NCBI RefSeq assembly: GCF_900465315.1
Contig: NZ_UBIX01000009.1
Reading direction: 5' to 3' (one strand)
Source of the DNA: Asaia bogorensis_B
GTDB lineage: Bacteria; Pseudomonadota; Alphaproteobacteria; Acetobacterales; Acetobacteraceae
DNA length: 64,000 bases
A program made the position numbers and the translations under genes. This document shows, piece by piece, positions 44,477 through 52,980 of this stretch. Every line of letters begins with the position of its first letter. Position 1 is the stretch's first letter. The notes under the pieces are model-generated. The model did no database searches, was not told where the DNA came from, and saw only the letters and a list, made by a program, of their open reading frames with translations.

Positions 44477-45211
44477 ATGCCGGATCACGCAGCCTCTTCC
44501 GTCTCAGATCGCGAGATCGCCCATTTCGACCAGCTTGCCGCGACCTGGTGGGACCCGAAGGGCCCCATGAAGCCCCTGCACGACATGAACCCCATGCGCA
44601 CCGAATGGGTCAATGCGCATCTCAAACGCCTGCAAGGATCGCGTGGCGGCAGGCTCTCCCTTCTCGATATTGGCTGCGGGGCCGGGCTTGCGAGCGAGGC
44701 CTATGCCCGTATGGGCCATGACGTACTGGGTCTCGACGCTTCGCCCGAGGGCATACGTGCGGCGCAGGCCCATCTGGCAGATCATCCCTTGCCGGACGAT
44801 GCGGGCCCTCTGGTCTACCGCAATGGCAGCGCCGAGACGCTCGTCCGCGAAGGGCAGAGCTTCGATGCCATCTCGGCATTGGAGGTGATCGAGCACGTCA
44901 ATGACCCACAGGAGTTCCTCGCACTGCTCCATTCGCTGACCAAGCCGGGTGGCCTTGTTGCGGTATCAACACTCAACCGCACGCTGCTCTCGCTGGCTGT
45001 CGCGAAGATCGGTGCCGAATATATTGCCCGCCTGCTGCCTGTCGGCACGCATGACTGGCAGAAATTCATCAAGCCCGAGGAACTGCACAGAATGGGGCGG
45101 GCCGTTGGCCTGCGTATGATCGATGTTGCCGGCATGAGCTACCGGCCGATGCATTGGCGCATCACGCGTGACACGAGCATCAATTACATCACGATGTTTG
45201 TACGAGACTGA
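44477..45211 (+). CDS. ubiG: Ubiquinone biosynthesis O-methyltransferase
   Basis: 244 residues. UbiG carries out both O-methylations of ubiquinone synthesis. Family features: HFDQLAATWWDPKGPMKPLH near the start, SAM-binding LDIGCGAGLASEAYAR, the VIEHVNDPQEF block and PVGTHDWQKFIKPEEL before the C-terminus. ATG 44477 (GGAAA six bases ahead) is preferred; ATG 44462 in the same frame is possible. Divergent from lysC, an arrangement common in Alphaproteobacteria, and ended by a strong terminator. Confidence 0.95.
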   Translation: MPDHAASSVSDREIAHFDQLAATWWDPKGPMKPLHDMNPMRTEWVNAHLKRLQGSRGGRLSLLDIGCGAGLASEAYARMGHDVLGLDASPEGIRAAQAHLADHPLPDDAGPLVYRNGSAETLVREGQSFDAISALEVIEHVNDPQEFLALLHSLTKPGGLVAVSTLNRTLLSLAVAKIGAEYIARLLPVGTHDWQKFIKPEELHRMGRAVGLRMIDVAGMSYRPMHWRITRDTSINYITMFVRD

Positions 45212-45220
45212 GAACAACGG

Positions 45221-45249
45221 CCTGACAGACTATAAGCTGTCAGGTTTTT
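45221..45249 (+). terminator. Rho-independent terminator of ubiG
   Basis: CCTGACAG, loop ACTATAAG, CTGTCAGG, TTTTT. A perfect 8-bp stem directly followed by a T-run, 9 bases after the ubiG stop. Confidence 0.95.
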
Positions 45250-45426
45250 CGCCCTGTTGCGCAGGTGTGTCGTGGCCCGGTCCTGATCCGGGAACATGGC
45301 GCCTGAACGAGGCCTTATCAGCCTTGGTCCGGCCAAAGTCGCTCCGCCCGCGAGCGCCCCTCATCTCCGCCCCCACCTTTTTTGGTTACGAGGGCAGAGA
45401 GAGAGAGTTTGCACCCGCCGGTTGAA

Positions 45427-46689
45427 TCAGACTTCCGTATCCATGAAGGCGAAAGTGGTGGGGCTTCCGACCGGGGTAAAGTTTTCAGTAAAGCCGAGCT
45501 GGCCGCTCGCCTTGTCGATCCTGAATGACGTCACGGCATCACTGCGCTGATTGGCACAGAACAGGAAGCTGCCCGACGGGTCGAACATCATGGCGCGACC
45601 GTAATCGGCATGCATCCAGGCTTCATCCTGCAAGGTCAGGGTGCCGTCATCGCCCACCTTGAACACGGCAAGGGAATCACCCAGACGGTTCGAGGCATAG
45701 ACAAAGCGGTCATCTGCCGAAATCAGGATTTCAGCTGCAAGCGTGCTGCCACGGAAATGCGATGTGACAGTGCTGACCGATTGCAGATTGTTGATTGCCC
45801 CTGTCTGCGGGTCAAAAGCGCTGACGACAATTTTCGAGTCCTGCTCACACAGATTGTACATGAGCTTGCCGGAGCGATTGAACTGGAAATGACGCGGCGC
45901 GCTGCCCGGCGTCATGTCGTAATAAGGCGTCTTGGCCGGAACGAGCTTTCCGGTCTGCAAATTGAGCGTCCAGACATAGACGCGATCAAGACCGGCATCA
46001 TCCGCAATAACGAACTTGCCGCTCGGATCGCTCTGGATCATGTGCGGATGCGACCCCGAGTGATCGGATACCGCGAAATTTCCCTGGGGGTTGTCTGCCG
46101 CACGCTCGGGCTGGCGTGGCCCGGTATTATGCACAACATCCGTTGCCGGACCGAGCGACCCATCAGGCCGGATGGGCAGCACAGCCACGGAGCCCCCCAT
46201 GTAGTTGGCCACGAGAACATAACGCCCTGAATGATGCACACTCAGATGCGCAGGCACAGCCCCGCCGGAGCTGACGGCGTTGAGCTTCTTGAGCGAGCCG
46301 GTCTTGCGATCCACCGCAAAGGCAGTCACCGAGCCGTCGCCATCCTTGTTGAAATCATCGATCTCACTCAGCGCGTACAGAAAACGCTTGTCATGCGACA
46401 GTGTGATGAAGGACGGGCTGGCGATATCGGTGAAGGTCGTGACAGGCGTCAGGACGCCGCTCTGACGATCCATTTCGAAAACGGCAATACCCTCACCATT
46501 ACCGGCACCACCCGGAGGCGCATGCTTGGTGTACCCCCCGACAAAACAGATGGTCTTGGAAACCGCCTTGGGCGGGGGTGGCGGCGCAGCCGGGGCCTGA
46601 TCAGCAGCATCCTGCGCCATGGCCGTGCCGCAACCCAGCAAGCCAAGGGTACCCAACGCAAAGCTGCGGCGGGAAATCGTCGTTTTCAT
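45427..46689 (-). CDS. Lactonase-family beta-propeller protein, exported
   Basis: 420 residues. Seven-bladed beta-propeller of the lactonase family that includes 6-phosphogluconolactonase (Pgl type). Blades are recognisable by repeated F-V/I-x-x-D-x-x-x-D-x-V and PS-F/G-x-F-L-YA/CAN strands (SHDKRFLYALSE, HHSGRYVLVANY, SADDRFVYASNR, DPSGSFLFCANQ). The N-terminus (TTISRRSFALGTLGLLG, then AMAQ) has a twin-arginine motif SRRSF and hydrophobic core, so it is probably a Tat substrate. A Pro/Ala linker follows. Export to the periplasm makes a cytosolic pentose-phosphate role unlikely; sugar lactones from periplasmic oxidation, typical of acetic acid bacteria, would be a sensible substrate, by inference. 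Confidence 0.8.
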   Translation of the reverse strand: MKTTISRRSFALGTLGLLGCGTAMAQDAADQAPAAPPPPPKAVSKTICFVGGYTKHAPPGGAGNGEGIAVFEMDRQSGVLTPVTTFTDIASPSFITLSHDKRFLYALSEIDDFNKDGDGSVTAFAVDRKTGSLKKLNAVSSGGAVPAHLSVHHSGRYVLVANYMGGSVAVLPIRPDGSLGPATDVVHNTGPRQPERAADNPQGNFAVSDHSGSHPHMIQSDPSGKFVIADDAGLDRVYVWTLNLQTGKLVPAKTPYYDMTPGSAPRHFQFNRSGKLMYNLCEQDSKIVVSAFDPQTGAINNLQSVSTVTSHFRGSTLAAEILISADDRFVYASNRLGDSLAVFKVGDDGTLTLQDEAWMHADYGRAMMFDPSGSFLFCANQRSDAVTSFRIDKASGQLGFTENFTPVGSPTTFAFMDTEV

Positions 46690-46724
46690 GTTATGCTCTC
46701 AAGCTCCTCAAGCGACCATTCGGC

Positions 46725-47222
46725 TCAAGGCAGTTTGCATTCAGGACCGATCTTGCCGCGATAACGGGTCCATGTCTGCGTCTTGCCGAAAAGGGGAATC
46801 CCCAGAATGAAACCGCGCAGCTTCAGCACCTCCGGTGATTCGGCATGGATCCGGGCGTCATAGGTACGCCCAGTCTCCGGGTCGAGGATATGCCCCCGCC
46901 ACACGTTCTCATCACTGATTAATCGGAAATCGGTCAGCATGACCAGCCCACATTGTGAACGTCCCCACACATCCTTGGGAACAGGCCCATCATACTGCAT
47001 GCCAATCAGCCTGCCGCAGAGCGTATCGCCACAATGGCCGATCAGGAACACGCCATCGTGATCCTGCGCGAGCCATAATCCCTCTTCGGGCGCAGGTGGA
47101 TTGCCTCGTGTCTGGGCCTGTCCGGGGAGGCTTGTCGTGAGCAGGAGCGCAGCCATCGCGCCAATGGCAGCAATATGCCTGAAGGGAAAACCCCCTCGCC
47201 TGAGCCCTGCGGCACGCCGCAC
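46725..47222 (-). CDS. DUF2147 secreted protein
   Basis: 165 residues from GTG 47222. DUF2147 members are small exported proteins of unknown role. The N-terminal HIAAIGAMAALLLTTSLPGQAQ is a signal peptide; the mature part has the family pattern EEGLWLAQDHDGVFLIGHCGD, CGRLIG, and a WRGHILDPETGRTYDARI core with a LRGFILGIPLFGKTQTW end. The GTG is chosen because the longer frame would run into the upstream DUF1178 gene and carries no family sequence. It is last in the comF-grxC-DUF1178 run. Confidence 0.8.
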   Translation of the reverse strand: MRRAAGLRRGGFPFRHIAAIGAMAALLLTTSLPGQAQTRGNPPAPEEGLWLAQDHDGVFLIGHCGDTLCGRLIGMQYDGPVPKDVWGRSQCGLVMLTDFRLISDENVWRGHILDPETGRTYDARIHAESPEVLKLRGFILGIPLFGKTQTWTRYRGKIGPECKLP

Positions 47223-47232
47223 CCCGGCATGC

Positions 47233-47688
47233 TCAGGATTCCGTGCGGTCGAGCCAGGGTATCGGGGAGAAATCCACGCCTTCATCTTCAAGCCTTTCCC
47301 TGTCAGAGTCGCTCATCGTGCCGTAAATGCCACGACCGGTCTGGCTGTTCTCGCTGTTGCCTTCATCATGCCGCTTCAGCGCTTCTTCGGCAAATCGATC
47401 GCCCACATTGTCGCACTGCGCCTCTACCTGACGTCTCAGCACATGGAGGGCCATTCGCAGCTGGTCGTTCTGCGTCATGGGTATTGAGGGAGCAGGCGTC
47501 GCCGATTGACCTTTGCTCGTGGTCTGCCGCGCGATGGCCGGGGCCATCAGGCTTTTTTCAACCGTACTCACACCGCATTGTGGACATGAAACAAGACCAT
47601 GGGACTTTTGGCGCTCAAACCCCGCGCCATCCGGGAACCAGCCTTCGAATTCATGCCCCGCCGTACAATGCAAACGAAAGCAGATCAT
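47233..47688 (-). CDS. DUF1178 protein
   Basis: 151 residues. DUF1178 is widespread in Alpha- and Betaproteobacteria with no known role. The first domain, residues 1-45, is a zinc-ribbon-like part (MICFRLHCTAGHEFEGWF, then SCPQCG) and the tail has the conserved GIYGTMSDSDRERLEDEGVDF and PIPWLDR end. The start overlaps the grxC stop by ATGA. In related genomes a carbon-nitrogen hydrolase gene often lies between grxC and this gene; it is missing here. Confidence 0.88.
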   Translation of the reverse strand: MICFRLHCTAGHEFEGWFPDGAGFERQKSHGLVSCPQCGVSTVEKSLMAPAIARQTTSKGQSATPAPSIPMTQNDQLRMALHVLRRQVEAQCDNVGDRFAEEALKRHDEGNSENSQTGRGIYGTMSDSDRERLEDEGVDFSPIPWLDRTES

Positions 47689-47945
47689 GCCTGCGCGAGC
47701 AACGCGTCCAGCTTGCCCGAAGCATCAAGCTGCATCAGATCAGTGCAGCCACCCAGACACTGCCCCCCGACAAAGATCTGAGGCACGGTCCGACCACCGC
47801 CCGACCGCCTGATCGCGTCCTCGCGCTCCTGTGTGCCGTGAGGGGCATTGATCTCGCGAAATGGCACGTTCTTCGATTGCAGGATCTGCACGGCACGCAC
47901 GCAGTAAGGGCAGCCAGGTTGGGTATAGATTTCTACGTTGGACAT
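47685..47945 (-). CDS. grxC: Glutaredoxin 3
   Basis: 86 residues. Dithiol glutaredoxin: CPYC active site at about 12-15 in YTQPGCPYCVRA, cis-Pro in GGGRTVPQIFV and the C-terminal GGCTDLMQLDASG glutathione-binding helix. It reduces disulfides in the cytoplasm with glutathione. ATG 47945 is used because AGGAG stands six bases ahead; an in-frame GTG two codons earlier overlaps the comF stop. Coupled by overlap to DUF1178 downstream. Confidence 0.95.
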   Translation of the reverse strand: MSNVEIYTQPGCPYCVRAVQILQSKNVPFREINAPHGTQEREDAIRRSGGGRTVPQIFVGGQCLGGCTDLMQLDASGKLDALLAQA

Positions 47946-47947
47946 AT

Positions 47948-48676
47948 TCACTCCTGAACGCCGCCTAGATGATCATAATCGCCGGCCAGTTTGACGGTAC
48001 GCGTAGCGACCAGAAGGTCGACACGTTGCGCCCCTGCGCCGAGCAATTGCCTTGCGCAGATGGAGGCGGTTGCGCCGGTGGTCAAGATGTCATCAACCAG
48101 AACAACATGCTGGCCCTCGATTGATCCCCGCACCCTCTCCCGGATGCGAAAGGCAGCATCAAGCGCATGCATGCGTGCTTCGGGGGCAAGCCGAGCCAGC
48201 GTGGCTGTGGGGCGATGACGCACGAGCGCATCGGGGAGGAGGCGCCAGTGCGGCGAAGAGCGAATGATATGGCTCGCGAGCAGGGCCGCCTGATTGAAAC
48301 GCCTTTTCCAGAAACGGTGCCGATGCAAGGGGACAGGAACGAGCAACCGGCGTTCAGCGCTTTCATCCCTCATCATGCCGGCCATGACACGGCCCAGAAA
48401 GGGCACGATATCCGGACGATCCCCATATTTGCATTGCAGGACCAGCCGGCGCGCTGTGCCATCGTAAAGAAAAGCGGCGCGTGCCACTCTCCAGGGGTAT
48501 GGCGCATGGCCGCATTGGGCACAGCGGCCATCTGATCCGAGATAGGCTGCCGATGGCACCGGAAGCGCGCAATGCCTGCAGGCGAGCCCGATTGGTGTCA
48601 GTGAGCAGAAACACGAGCTGCAGAGAAGACCGCTTGTCATGGTCTCAGCGCCGCATGAGAGACATGTCGGCGGCAA
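47948..48676 (-). CDS. ComF-family phosphoribosyltransferase-like protein
   Basis: 242 residues. The N-terminal zinc fingers (PPTCLSCG, CSSC, CRHC, CAQCG) and C-terminal phosphoribosyltransferase fold with the PRPP loop VVLVDDILTTGATAS are the ComF/GntX layout; family members are linked to DNA uptake. TTG 48676 is the first usual start, but in-frame sequence ahead of it (ALKIAAFLPRALDLV, up to about 48720) resembles the normal ComF N-terminus, so the gene may start upstream at an unusual codon such as CTG. First of the comF-grxC-DUF1178-DUF2147 run. Confidence 0.85.
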   Translation of the reverse strand: MPPTCLSCGAETMTSGLLCSSCFCSLTPIGLACRHCALPVPSAAYLGSDGRCAQCGHAPYPWRVARAAFLYDGTARRLVLQCKYGDRPDIVPFLGRVMAGMMRDESAERRLLVPVPLHRHRFWKRRFNQAALLASHIIRSSPHWRLLPDALVRHRPTATLARLAPEARMHALDAAFRIRERVRGSIEGQHVVLVDDILTTGATASICARQLLGAGAQRVDLLVATRTVKLAGDYDHLGGVQE

Positions 48677-48758
48677 TACGAGATCGAGTGCCCGAGGGAG
48701 GAAAGCTGCGATCTTCAGCGCAACACCATCATGCCGGAACCATCATTCTATAGCGCCC

Positions 48759-48935
48759 TTACTCGATGACAATCAGTTCGATGAGTGCCGTGTTCACCAG
48801 GACTTTCCCCTGATTCTCGAAATTGATCGTCACGCGCTGGCCGACAACACTCTGTATCTGACCGAGGCCCCATTCCGGACACTGGGGATGGGTTACAAAC
48901 TGACCCGGCTCGTAAAAACTGAAGTTCGGGGTCAC
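48759..48935 (-). CDS. DUF3553 mini-protein
   Basis: 58 residues, beginning GTG at 48935 with GGAGGGAAGG in front. Sequence blocks FYEPGQFVTHP, CPEWGLGQIQSVVG, RVTINFENQGK and a VNTALIELIVIE end are those of DUF3553, a small beta-barrel-like (CarD/Tudor-resembling) family of unknown role. The GTG overlaps the stop of the phosphohexomutase gene by GTGA, so the two are translationally coupled. It is easily missed because of its length. Confidence 0.85.
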   Translation of the reverse strand: MTPNFSFYEPGQFVTHPQCPEWGLGQIQSVVGQRVTINFENQGKVLVNTALIELIVIE

Positions 48936-50383
48936 GCCTTCCCTCCACCTGATCCGTGATCAGCATTACCCCCGATATCCTGTCTCAACACTTCAGGGGC
49001 CGCGACACCTGAGTGCAGGAGCAGATCTGCCAAGGTCCCCATCATATCCTGACATGCGGCCGCATCGTCCCCTTCCGCGCGCGCAACAAGGGCTGGCTGA
49101 GTATTCGAGGCGCGCAGAAGCCACCAGCCCCTGGCCTCATCCACCCTGACCCCATCAATGAGCGTCATCCGCATCTCACTCTCTCGGGCCCGGGCGATAA
49201 CGGCGTTGATTACATCGAATTTCTGCTCATCCGGACAATCGAACCTTATCTCGGGCGTCGAGACGGCATGGGGGAGCGACGCAACCAATGACGATAAAGG
49301 AGCCATCTGCTGCGACAGAAAGTCAATTACGCGTATCGCGGCGTAAAGCCCGTCATCAAAGCCGGGCCAGTGATCGGCGAAGAAGAAATGTCCCGACATT
49401 TCGCCAGCGAACGCGGCACCCGTCTCACGCAATGCATTCTTGACGTGGGAGTGCCCGCTTGGACACATGAGGCCCTTACCCCCTGCCCTTTTGACGCCTT
49501 CGAAATAGGTGCGGGACATCTTCACGTCGCCAAGGACCGTTTTTCCGGGTGTGCCGCGCAGGATGGATTGCGCCAGAAGCAAACTCAAATGATCTGCAGC
49601 GATTACCGTGCCCCGCTCATCCACCACACCCAACCGGTCCGCGTCACCATCGAAAGCAACGCCGAGATCAGCGCCATGCTGGCGCACGGCAATCTGCAGT
49701 TGCACCATGGCCTCCGGCAGGGTCGGGTCGGGGTGATGAGCCGGGAAGAATCCGTCGATTTCGCCGTTCAGAACCATATGCTGTCCCGGCAGAGCCCCGA
49801 TGAGCGCTGCGAGGATATCACCCGCTGAAGAATGACTGTTATCCCACACCACTTTGAGGGGCCGCCCACCGGCACGCAGGCCGGTACACAGGGCGTCAAC
49901 ATACTCTGCCGAGCATTCCAGTTTGGCCTGTTGCCCCTCGGCATCGTCATTGAAGGTGATACCCGCTTTCAGCAAGGCCGCGAGGTCAAGGAGCCCCTGT
50001 CCGAAAACAGGGCGGCTGTGCTGGACAATCTTAAAGCCATTATAGTCCAGCGGATTATGACTACCAGTAACCATAATCGCTCCGTCCGCCTTCTGACGAT
50101 ATGAAGCGTGGTAAAGCTGAGGCGTGGGGCAACAGCCAATGCGACGTATTGTCGCACCGCCCATCATCAATCCTTTGACGAGCGCCTGTTCGAGCGCGGG
50201 AGAGCTTTTCCGGCCGTCATGACCCACCAGAATTGTGGCTGAACGCCCGACACAGAGGCCAGACGCAAAAACGACGCCCAAAGCCCGGGCGTCGTCCTCA
50301 CCAAGTGTTTTTCCAACGATCCCGCGTATGTCATACTCGCGCAGGATCGAAGGATGGAACTCATGTCGAAACAGAGTATCCAT
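48932..50383 (-). CDS. Phosphomannomutase/phosphoglucomutase
   Basis: 483 residues. Alpha-D-phosphohexomutase of the bifunctional PMM/PGM (AlgC-like) group, interconverting the 6- and 1-phosphates of mannose or glucose. Phospho-serine is S108 in VTGSHNP; metal loop DGDADR at 245-250; sugar-specificity loop GEMSGH at 327-332, the PMM/PGM version; phosphate-binding RASNTQP near 440. It supplies glucose-1-phosphate to GalU, whose stop overlaps this start by one base (TGATG), and mannose-1-phosphate for GDP-sugars, feeding surface-glycan synthesis. Downstream it is coupled to the DUF3553 gene. Confidence 0.93.
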   Translation of the reverse strand: MDTLFRHEFHPSILREYDIRGIVGKTLGEDDARALGVVFASGLCVGRSATILVGHDGRKSSPALEQALVKGLMMGGATIRRIGCCPTPQLYHASYRQKADGAIMVTGSHNPLDYNGFKIVQHSRPVFGQGLLDLAALLKAGITFNDDAEGQQAKLECSAEYVDALCTGLRAGGRPLKVVWDNSHSSAGDILAALIGALPGQHMVLNGEIDGFFPAHHPDPTLPEAMVQLQIAVRQHGADLGVAFDGDADRLGVVDERGTVIAADHLSLLLAQSILRGTPGKTVLGDVKMSRTYFEGVKRAGGKGLMCPSGHSHVKNALRETGAAFAGEMSGHFFFADHWPGFDDGLYAAIRVIDFLSQQMAPLSSLVASLPHAVSTPEIRFDCPDEQKFDVINAVIARARESEMRMTLIDGVRVDEARGWWLLRASNTQPALVARAEGDDAAACQDMMGTLADLLLHSGVAAPEVLRQDIGGNADHGSGGGKA

Positions 50384-51258
50384 CAGGCATCGGCGTATTT
50401 CTTGATGAAGCCACGCATGGCATCACGCAGGTCCGGGCGCTCAAGCGCGAAAGCAATCTGCGCCTCGAGGTAGCCAGCCTTGTCACCACAGTCGTAACGC
50501 GTGCCTTCATAGCGCAGACCGTGGAACGGGGCATGGCCAATCATCTTGGCCATTGCGTCGGTCAGCTGGACTTCACCACCGGCTCCACGCTCGAGCTTGG
50601 ACAGGTGCGTCATGATTTCCGGAAGGAGCACATAGCGACCGATGATCGACAGGTTCGACGGCGCATCTTCAGGCTTCGGCTTTTCGACAAGGCCCTTGAC
50701 CTCGACCAGCTTGCCATCGTCCTTGCCGACATCGAGGATGCCATAACGGTTCGTATGTTCCTTGGGAACTTCCGAAACCGCAACCACATTTCCGCCGGTC
50801 TGATTGTAGACTTCAACCAGCTGGGCAACGCAGCCCTTTTCGCCCTGCACAATGTCGTCAGGCAGCAGAATGGCAAACGGGTCATCGCCAATGAACGAGC
50901 GCGCGCACCAGATGGCATGGCCCAGGCCCATAGGTTCCTGCTGACGTACGGCCGCAAGCGAACCGGCTTCAATTGAGCTCGGCTGGAGTGTCTTGAGAAG
51001 ATCGGTCTTCCCGCGCTCGCGAAGGGTCGTTTCGAGCTCGAAAGCCACGTCGAAATAATCGATGAGGCTATCCTTACCGCGCCCCGTGATCAGGCAGAAC
51101 TGGTCGATCCCTGCCTTGCGCGCTTCGTCGATGGCATACTGGATGAGCGGGCGGTCAACAACCGGGAGCATTTCCTTCGGCATTGCCTTGGTGGCAGGAA
51201 GAAAGCGTGTTCCCATACCTGCAACGGGCAGTACAGCTTTTCTGAGCGGCTTGATCAC
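50383..51258 (-). CDS. galU: UTP-glucose-1-phosphate uridylyltransferase
   Basis: 291 residues. Makes UDP-glucose from UTP and glucose-1-phosphate for cellulose, LPS and other glycans. The nucleotidyltransferase signature GMGTRFLPATKAMPKEML is near the start; FAILLPDDIV carries the metal-binding Asp; GLVEKPKPEDAPSNL and GGEVQLTDA complete the active site. Start is GTG 51258 (AAGG about ten bases before). First gene of the galU-phosphohexomutase-DUF3553 operon; the AT-rich stretch between it and tRNA-Leu should contain the promoter. Confidence 0.96.
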   Translation of the reverse strand: MIKPLRKAVLPVAGMGTRFLPATKAMPKEMLPVVDRPLIQYAIDEARKAGIDQFCLITGRGKDSLIDYFDVAFELETTLRERGKTDLLKTLQPSSIEAGSLAAVRQQEPMGLGHAIWCARSFIGDDPFAILLPDDIVQGEKGCVAQLVEVYNQTGGNVVAVSEVPKEHTNRYGILDVGKDDGKLVEVKGLVEKPKPEDAPSNLSIIGRYVLLPEIMTHLSKLERGAGGEVQLTDAMAKMIGHAPFHGLRYEGTRYDCGDKAGYLEAQIAFALERPDLRDAMRGFIKKYADA

Positions 51259-51551
51259 GTTATCCGACCTTTAGATCAATTTGAATACGTAGTGCAGATA
51301 CAGGCTCAACATGAGATGTTGAAGCCCTCAACTGCTTCACAACCTACACGATGACCGGCTGCGTGAAACTCGATCAAGCAGACAAGTTCGGCAAAGTGAT
51401 GGCACGCGCACCAGATTACACGAATGATGCATTGGGATAAGTGTCAATCGTTAACGAAAGTTCACTTCGCAGCGATTAATTTATTGGCAATTTTTGAAGA
51501 TTTTTTTCGGGAGGAACTGGCATCCCCCGAAGGGGATGCTACCAGTTCGTC

Positions 51552-51637
51552 TGGTGCGGTCGAGAAGACTCGAACTTCCACGGGGTTGCCCCCACAAGCA
51601 CCTCAAGCTTGCGCGTCTACCATTCCGCCACGACCGC
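51552..51637 (-). tRNA. tRNA-Leu(GAG)
   Basis: Minus-strand class II tRNA: acceptor GCGGTCG/CGACCGC, anticodon stem CAAGC/GCTTG with loop TTGAGGT (GAG), variable arm TGGGGGCAACCCCG, TTCGAGT T-loop and encoded CCA. Confidence 0.95.
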
Positions 51638-51694
51638 ATCGTGACAAGCGGGCCGCTCTGGGCGATACCGCTCGTGTGAAGGGGGCTATAGCCG

Positions 51695-52399
51695 ATGACT
51701 GATGACCAGGCAATCGTCCATGAGACGATTTTTGAGAAAATCTCGACGAAATTCGAGGAAGAGCTGGTTTCGTATGAAACCGCGCTCGAAACCATGCAAA
51801 GAAGAGCCGCTGCCATAAGAGCCGGAGAGGCAAGCGAGCTGCTGTGGTTTCTCGAGCATCCGCGCCTCTACACGGCGGGCACCTCGGCCAAGGAGACCGA
51901 CCTTATCAACCCCGAGGGCCTGCCAACCTTCGAGGCCGGTCGTGGCGGACAATGGACCTATCATGGCCCCGGCCAGCGAATCATCTACACCATGCTGGAT
52001 CTGCAACAGCCACACGGCCCTACCCCGCCGCGCGATCTTCGCGCATTCGTTCAGAGCCTCGAGCGATGGATTATCGCAGGCCTCGCCCAGCTCGGCATAA
52101 AGAGCCGGACCGAGTGCGGCCGAATCGGGGTATGGACCAATGACCCTATCACGGGTGAGGAAACGAAGATTGCAGCACTCGGCATCAGGGTGAGCCGCTG
52201 GGTGTCCTGGCATGGGGTCGCCATCAATTTCGACCCTGACCTCGAAGATTTCTCGGGTATCGTGCCCTGCGGCATTCGTGAGTTTGGCGTCACGAGCATC
52301 AGACGATTCGATCGTGACCTGACCATGGGGGATCTCGATCAGGCCCTGCTCACCTGCTGGCCTCAGTTCTTCGGCGCGATTCCGACGCTGGCTGACTGA
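51695..52399 (+). CDS. lipB: Octanoyltransferase LipB
   Basis: 234 residues. Transfers octanoate from octanoyl-ACP to lipoyl domains, the first step of lipoate synthesis for pyruvate and 2-oxoglutarate dehydrogenases. Visible are GRGGQWTYHGPGQ at 82-94, catalytic Lys 158 in EETKIAALGIRVSRW, and catalytic Cys 192 in GIVPCGI. ATG 51695 follows GAAGGGGG. Its 3' end overlaps the convergent LolA-like gene by 37 bases. No lipA in the window. Confidence 0.95.
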   Translation: MTDDQAIVHETIFEKISTKFEEELVSYETALETMQRRAAAIRAGEASELLWFLEHPRLYTAGTSAKETDLINPEGLPTFEAGRGGQWTYHGPGQRIIYTMLDLQQPHGPTPPRDLRAFVQSLERWIIAGLAQLGIKSRTECGRIGVWTNDPITGEETKIAALGIRVSRWVSWHGVAINFDPDLEDFSGIVPCGIREFGVTSIRRFDRDLTMGDLDQALLTCWPQFFGAIPTLAD

Positions 52400-52980
52400 C
52401 CCGTGACATTGCTACCCTGAGAAATGTCGGAAAGCTGGATCAGGATCCGGTTGCCGCGCGCGTCGACACCATCGAGCGATGAGAGCTGCAGCCGGTTATC
52501 CTTATCGAGGAAGCGCAGGGTCAGCAGCCCCTGGGAGGGATTATCCGCCTGGGCGAGCGAGATCTGGCTTGCCCCCGGTGCAGTCTGGATATCGGTGACA
52601 CGTATTTTGCCATCGAAGCGCACGGGAACATGAAGCAGCAGACCGAGCGGATTGCGTGAGAGGTTGAGACGCGTCACCGCACCCGTCTGCGAATCGTCAA
52701 GAACGAGATGGGCTCCACTCGCACGCAACGTCATGGCGTGGGGAACAGTGTAGTCCAGTCCAAGCGACCCTGGTGCGTAGCGAAAATGCCCTGCCCCGCC
52801 ATTCTGCTGTGGTCCATGCTGAATGAAGCTGCCCTCAACCGGGGTGGGATCGTTCAGACAGACCTCGACACGCTTCACCTGCGCCTTTTGCTGCGCCGTC
52901 AGGCCATCAGTCCCGCTGACAGCGCATCCGGCCAGAGCCATGGCAAGGCCTGTTGCCGCAAGGCTGCGCCGCACCGTCAT
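52363..52980 (-). CDS. LolA-like outer-membrane lipoprotein
   Basis: 205 residues. The N-terminus has a lipoprotein signal (SLAATGLAMALAGC, Cys at about 19), so it is probably lipid-anchored. The rest resembles LolA-fold proteins that carry lipoproteins through the periplasm: VEGSFIQHGPQQNGGAGHFR with a FRYAPGSLGLDY strand, HLVLDDSQTGAVTRLNLSRNPLGLLL, and a C-terminal SLDGVDARGNRILIQLSDI strand. Classical LolA is soluble, so this lipid-bound version may be a divergent carrier or a surface-glycan partner. Start overlaps the bolA stop by ATGA, so the two are co-translated. Membrane of residence is not determined by the sequence. Confidence 0.7.
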   Translation of the reverse strand: MTVRRSLAATGLAMALAGCAVSGTDGLTAQQKAQVKRVEVCLNDPTPVEGSFIQHGPQQNGGAGHFRYAPGSLGLDYTVPHAMTLRASGAHLVLDDSQTGAVTRLNLSRNPLGLLLHVPVRFDGKIRVTDIQTAPGASQISLAQADNPSQGLLTLRFLDKDNRLQLSSLDGVDARGNRILIQLSDISQGSNVTGQSASVGIAPKN

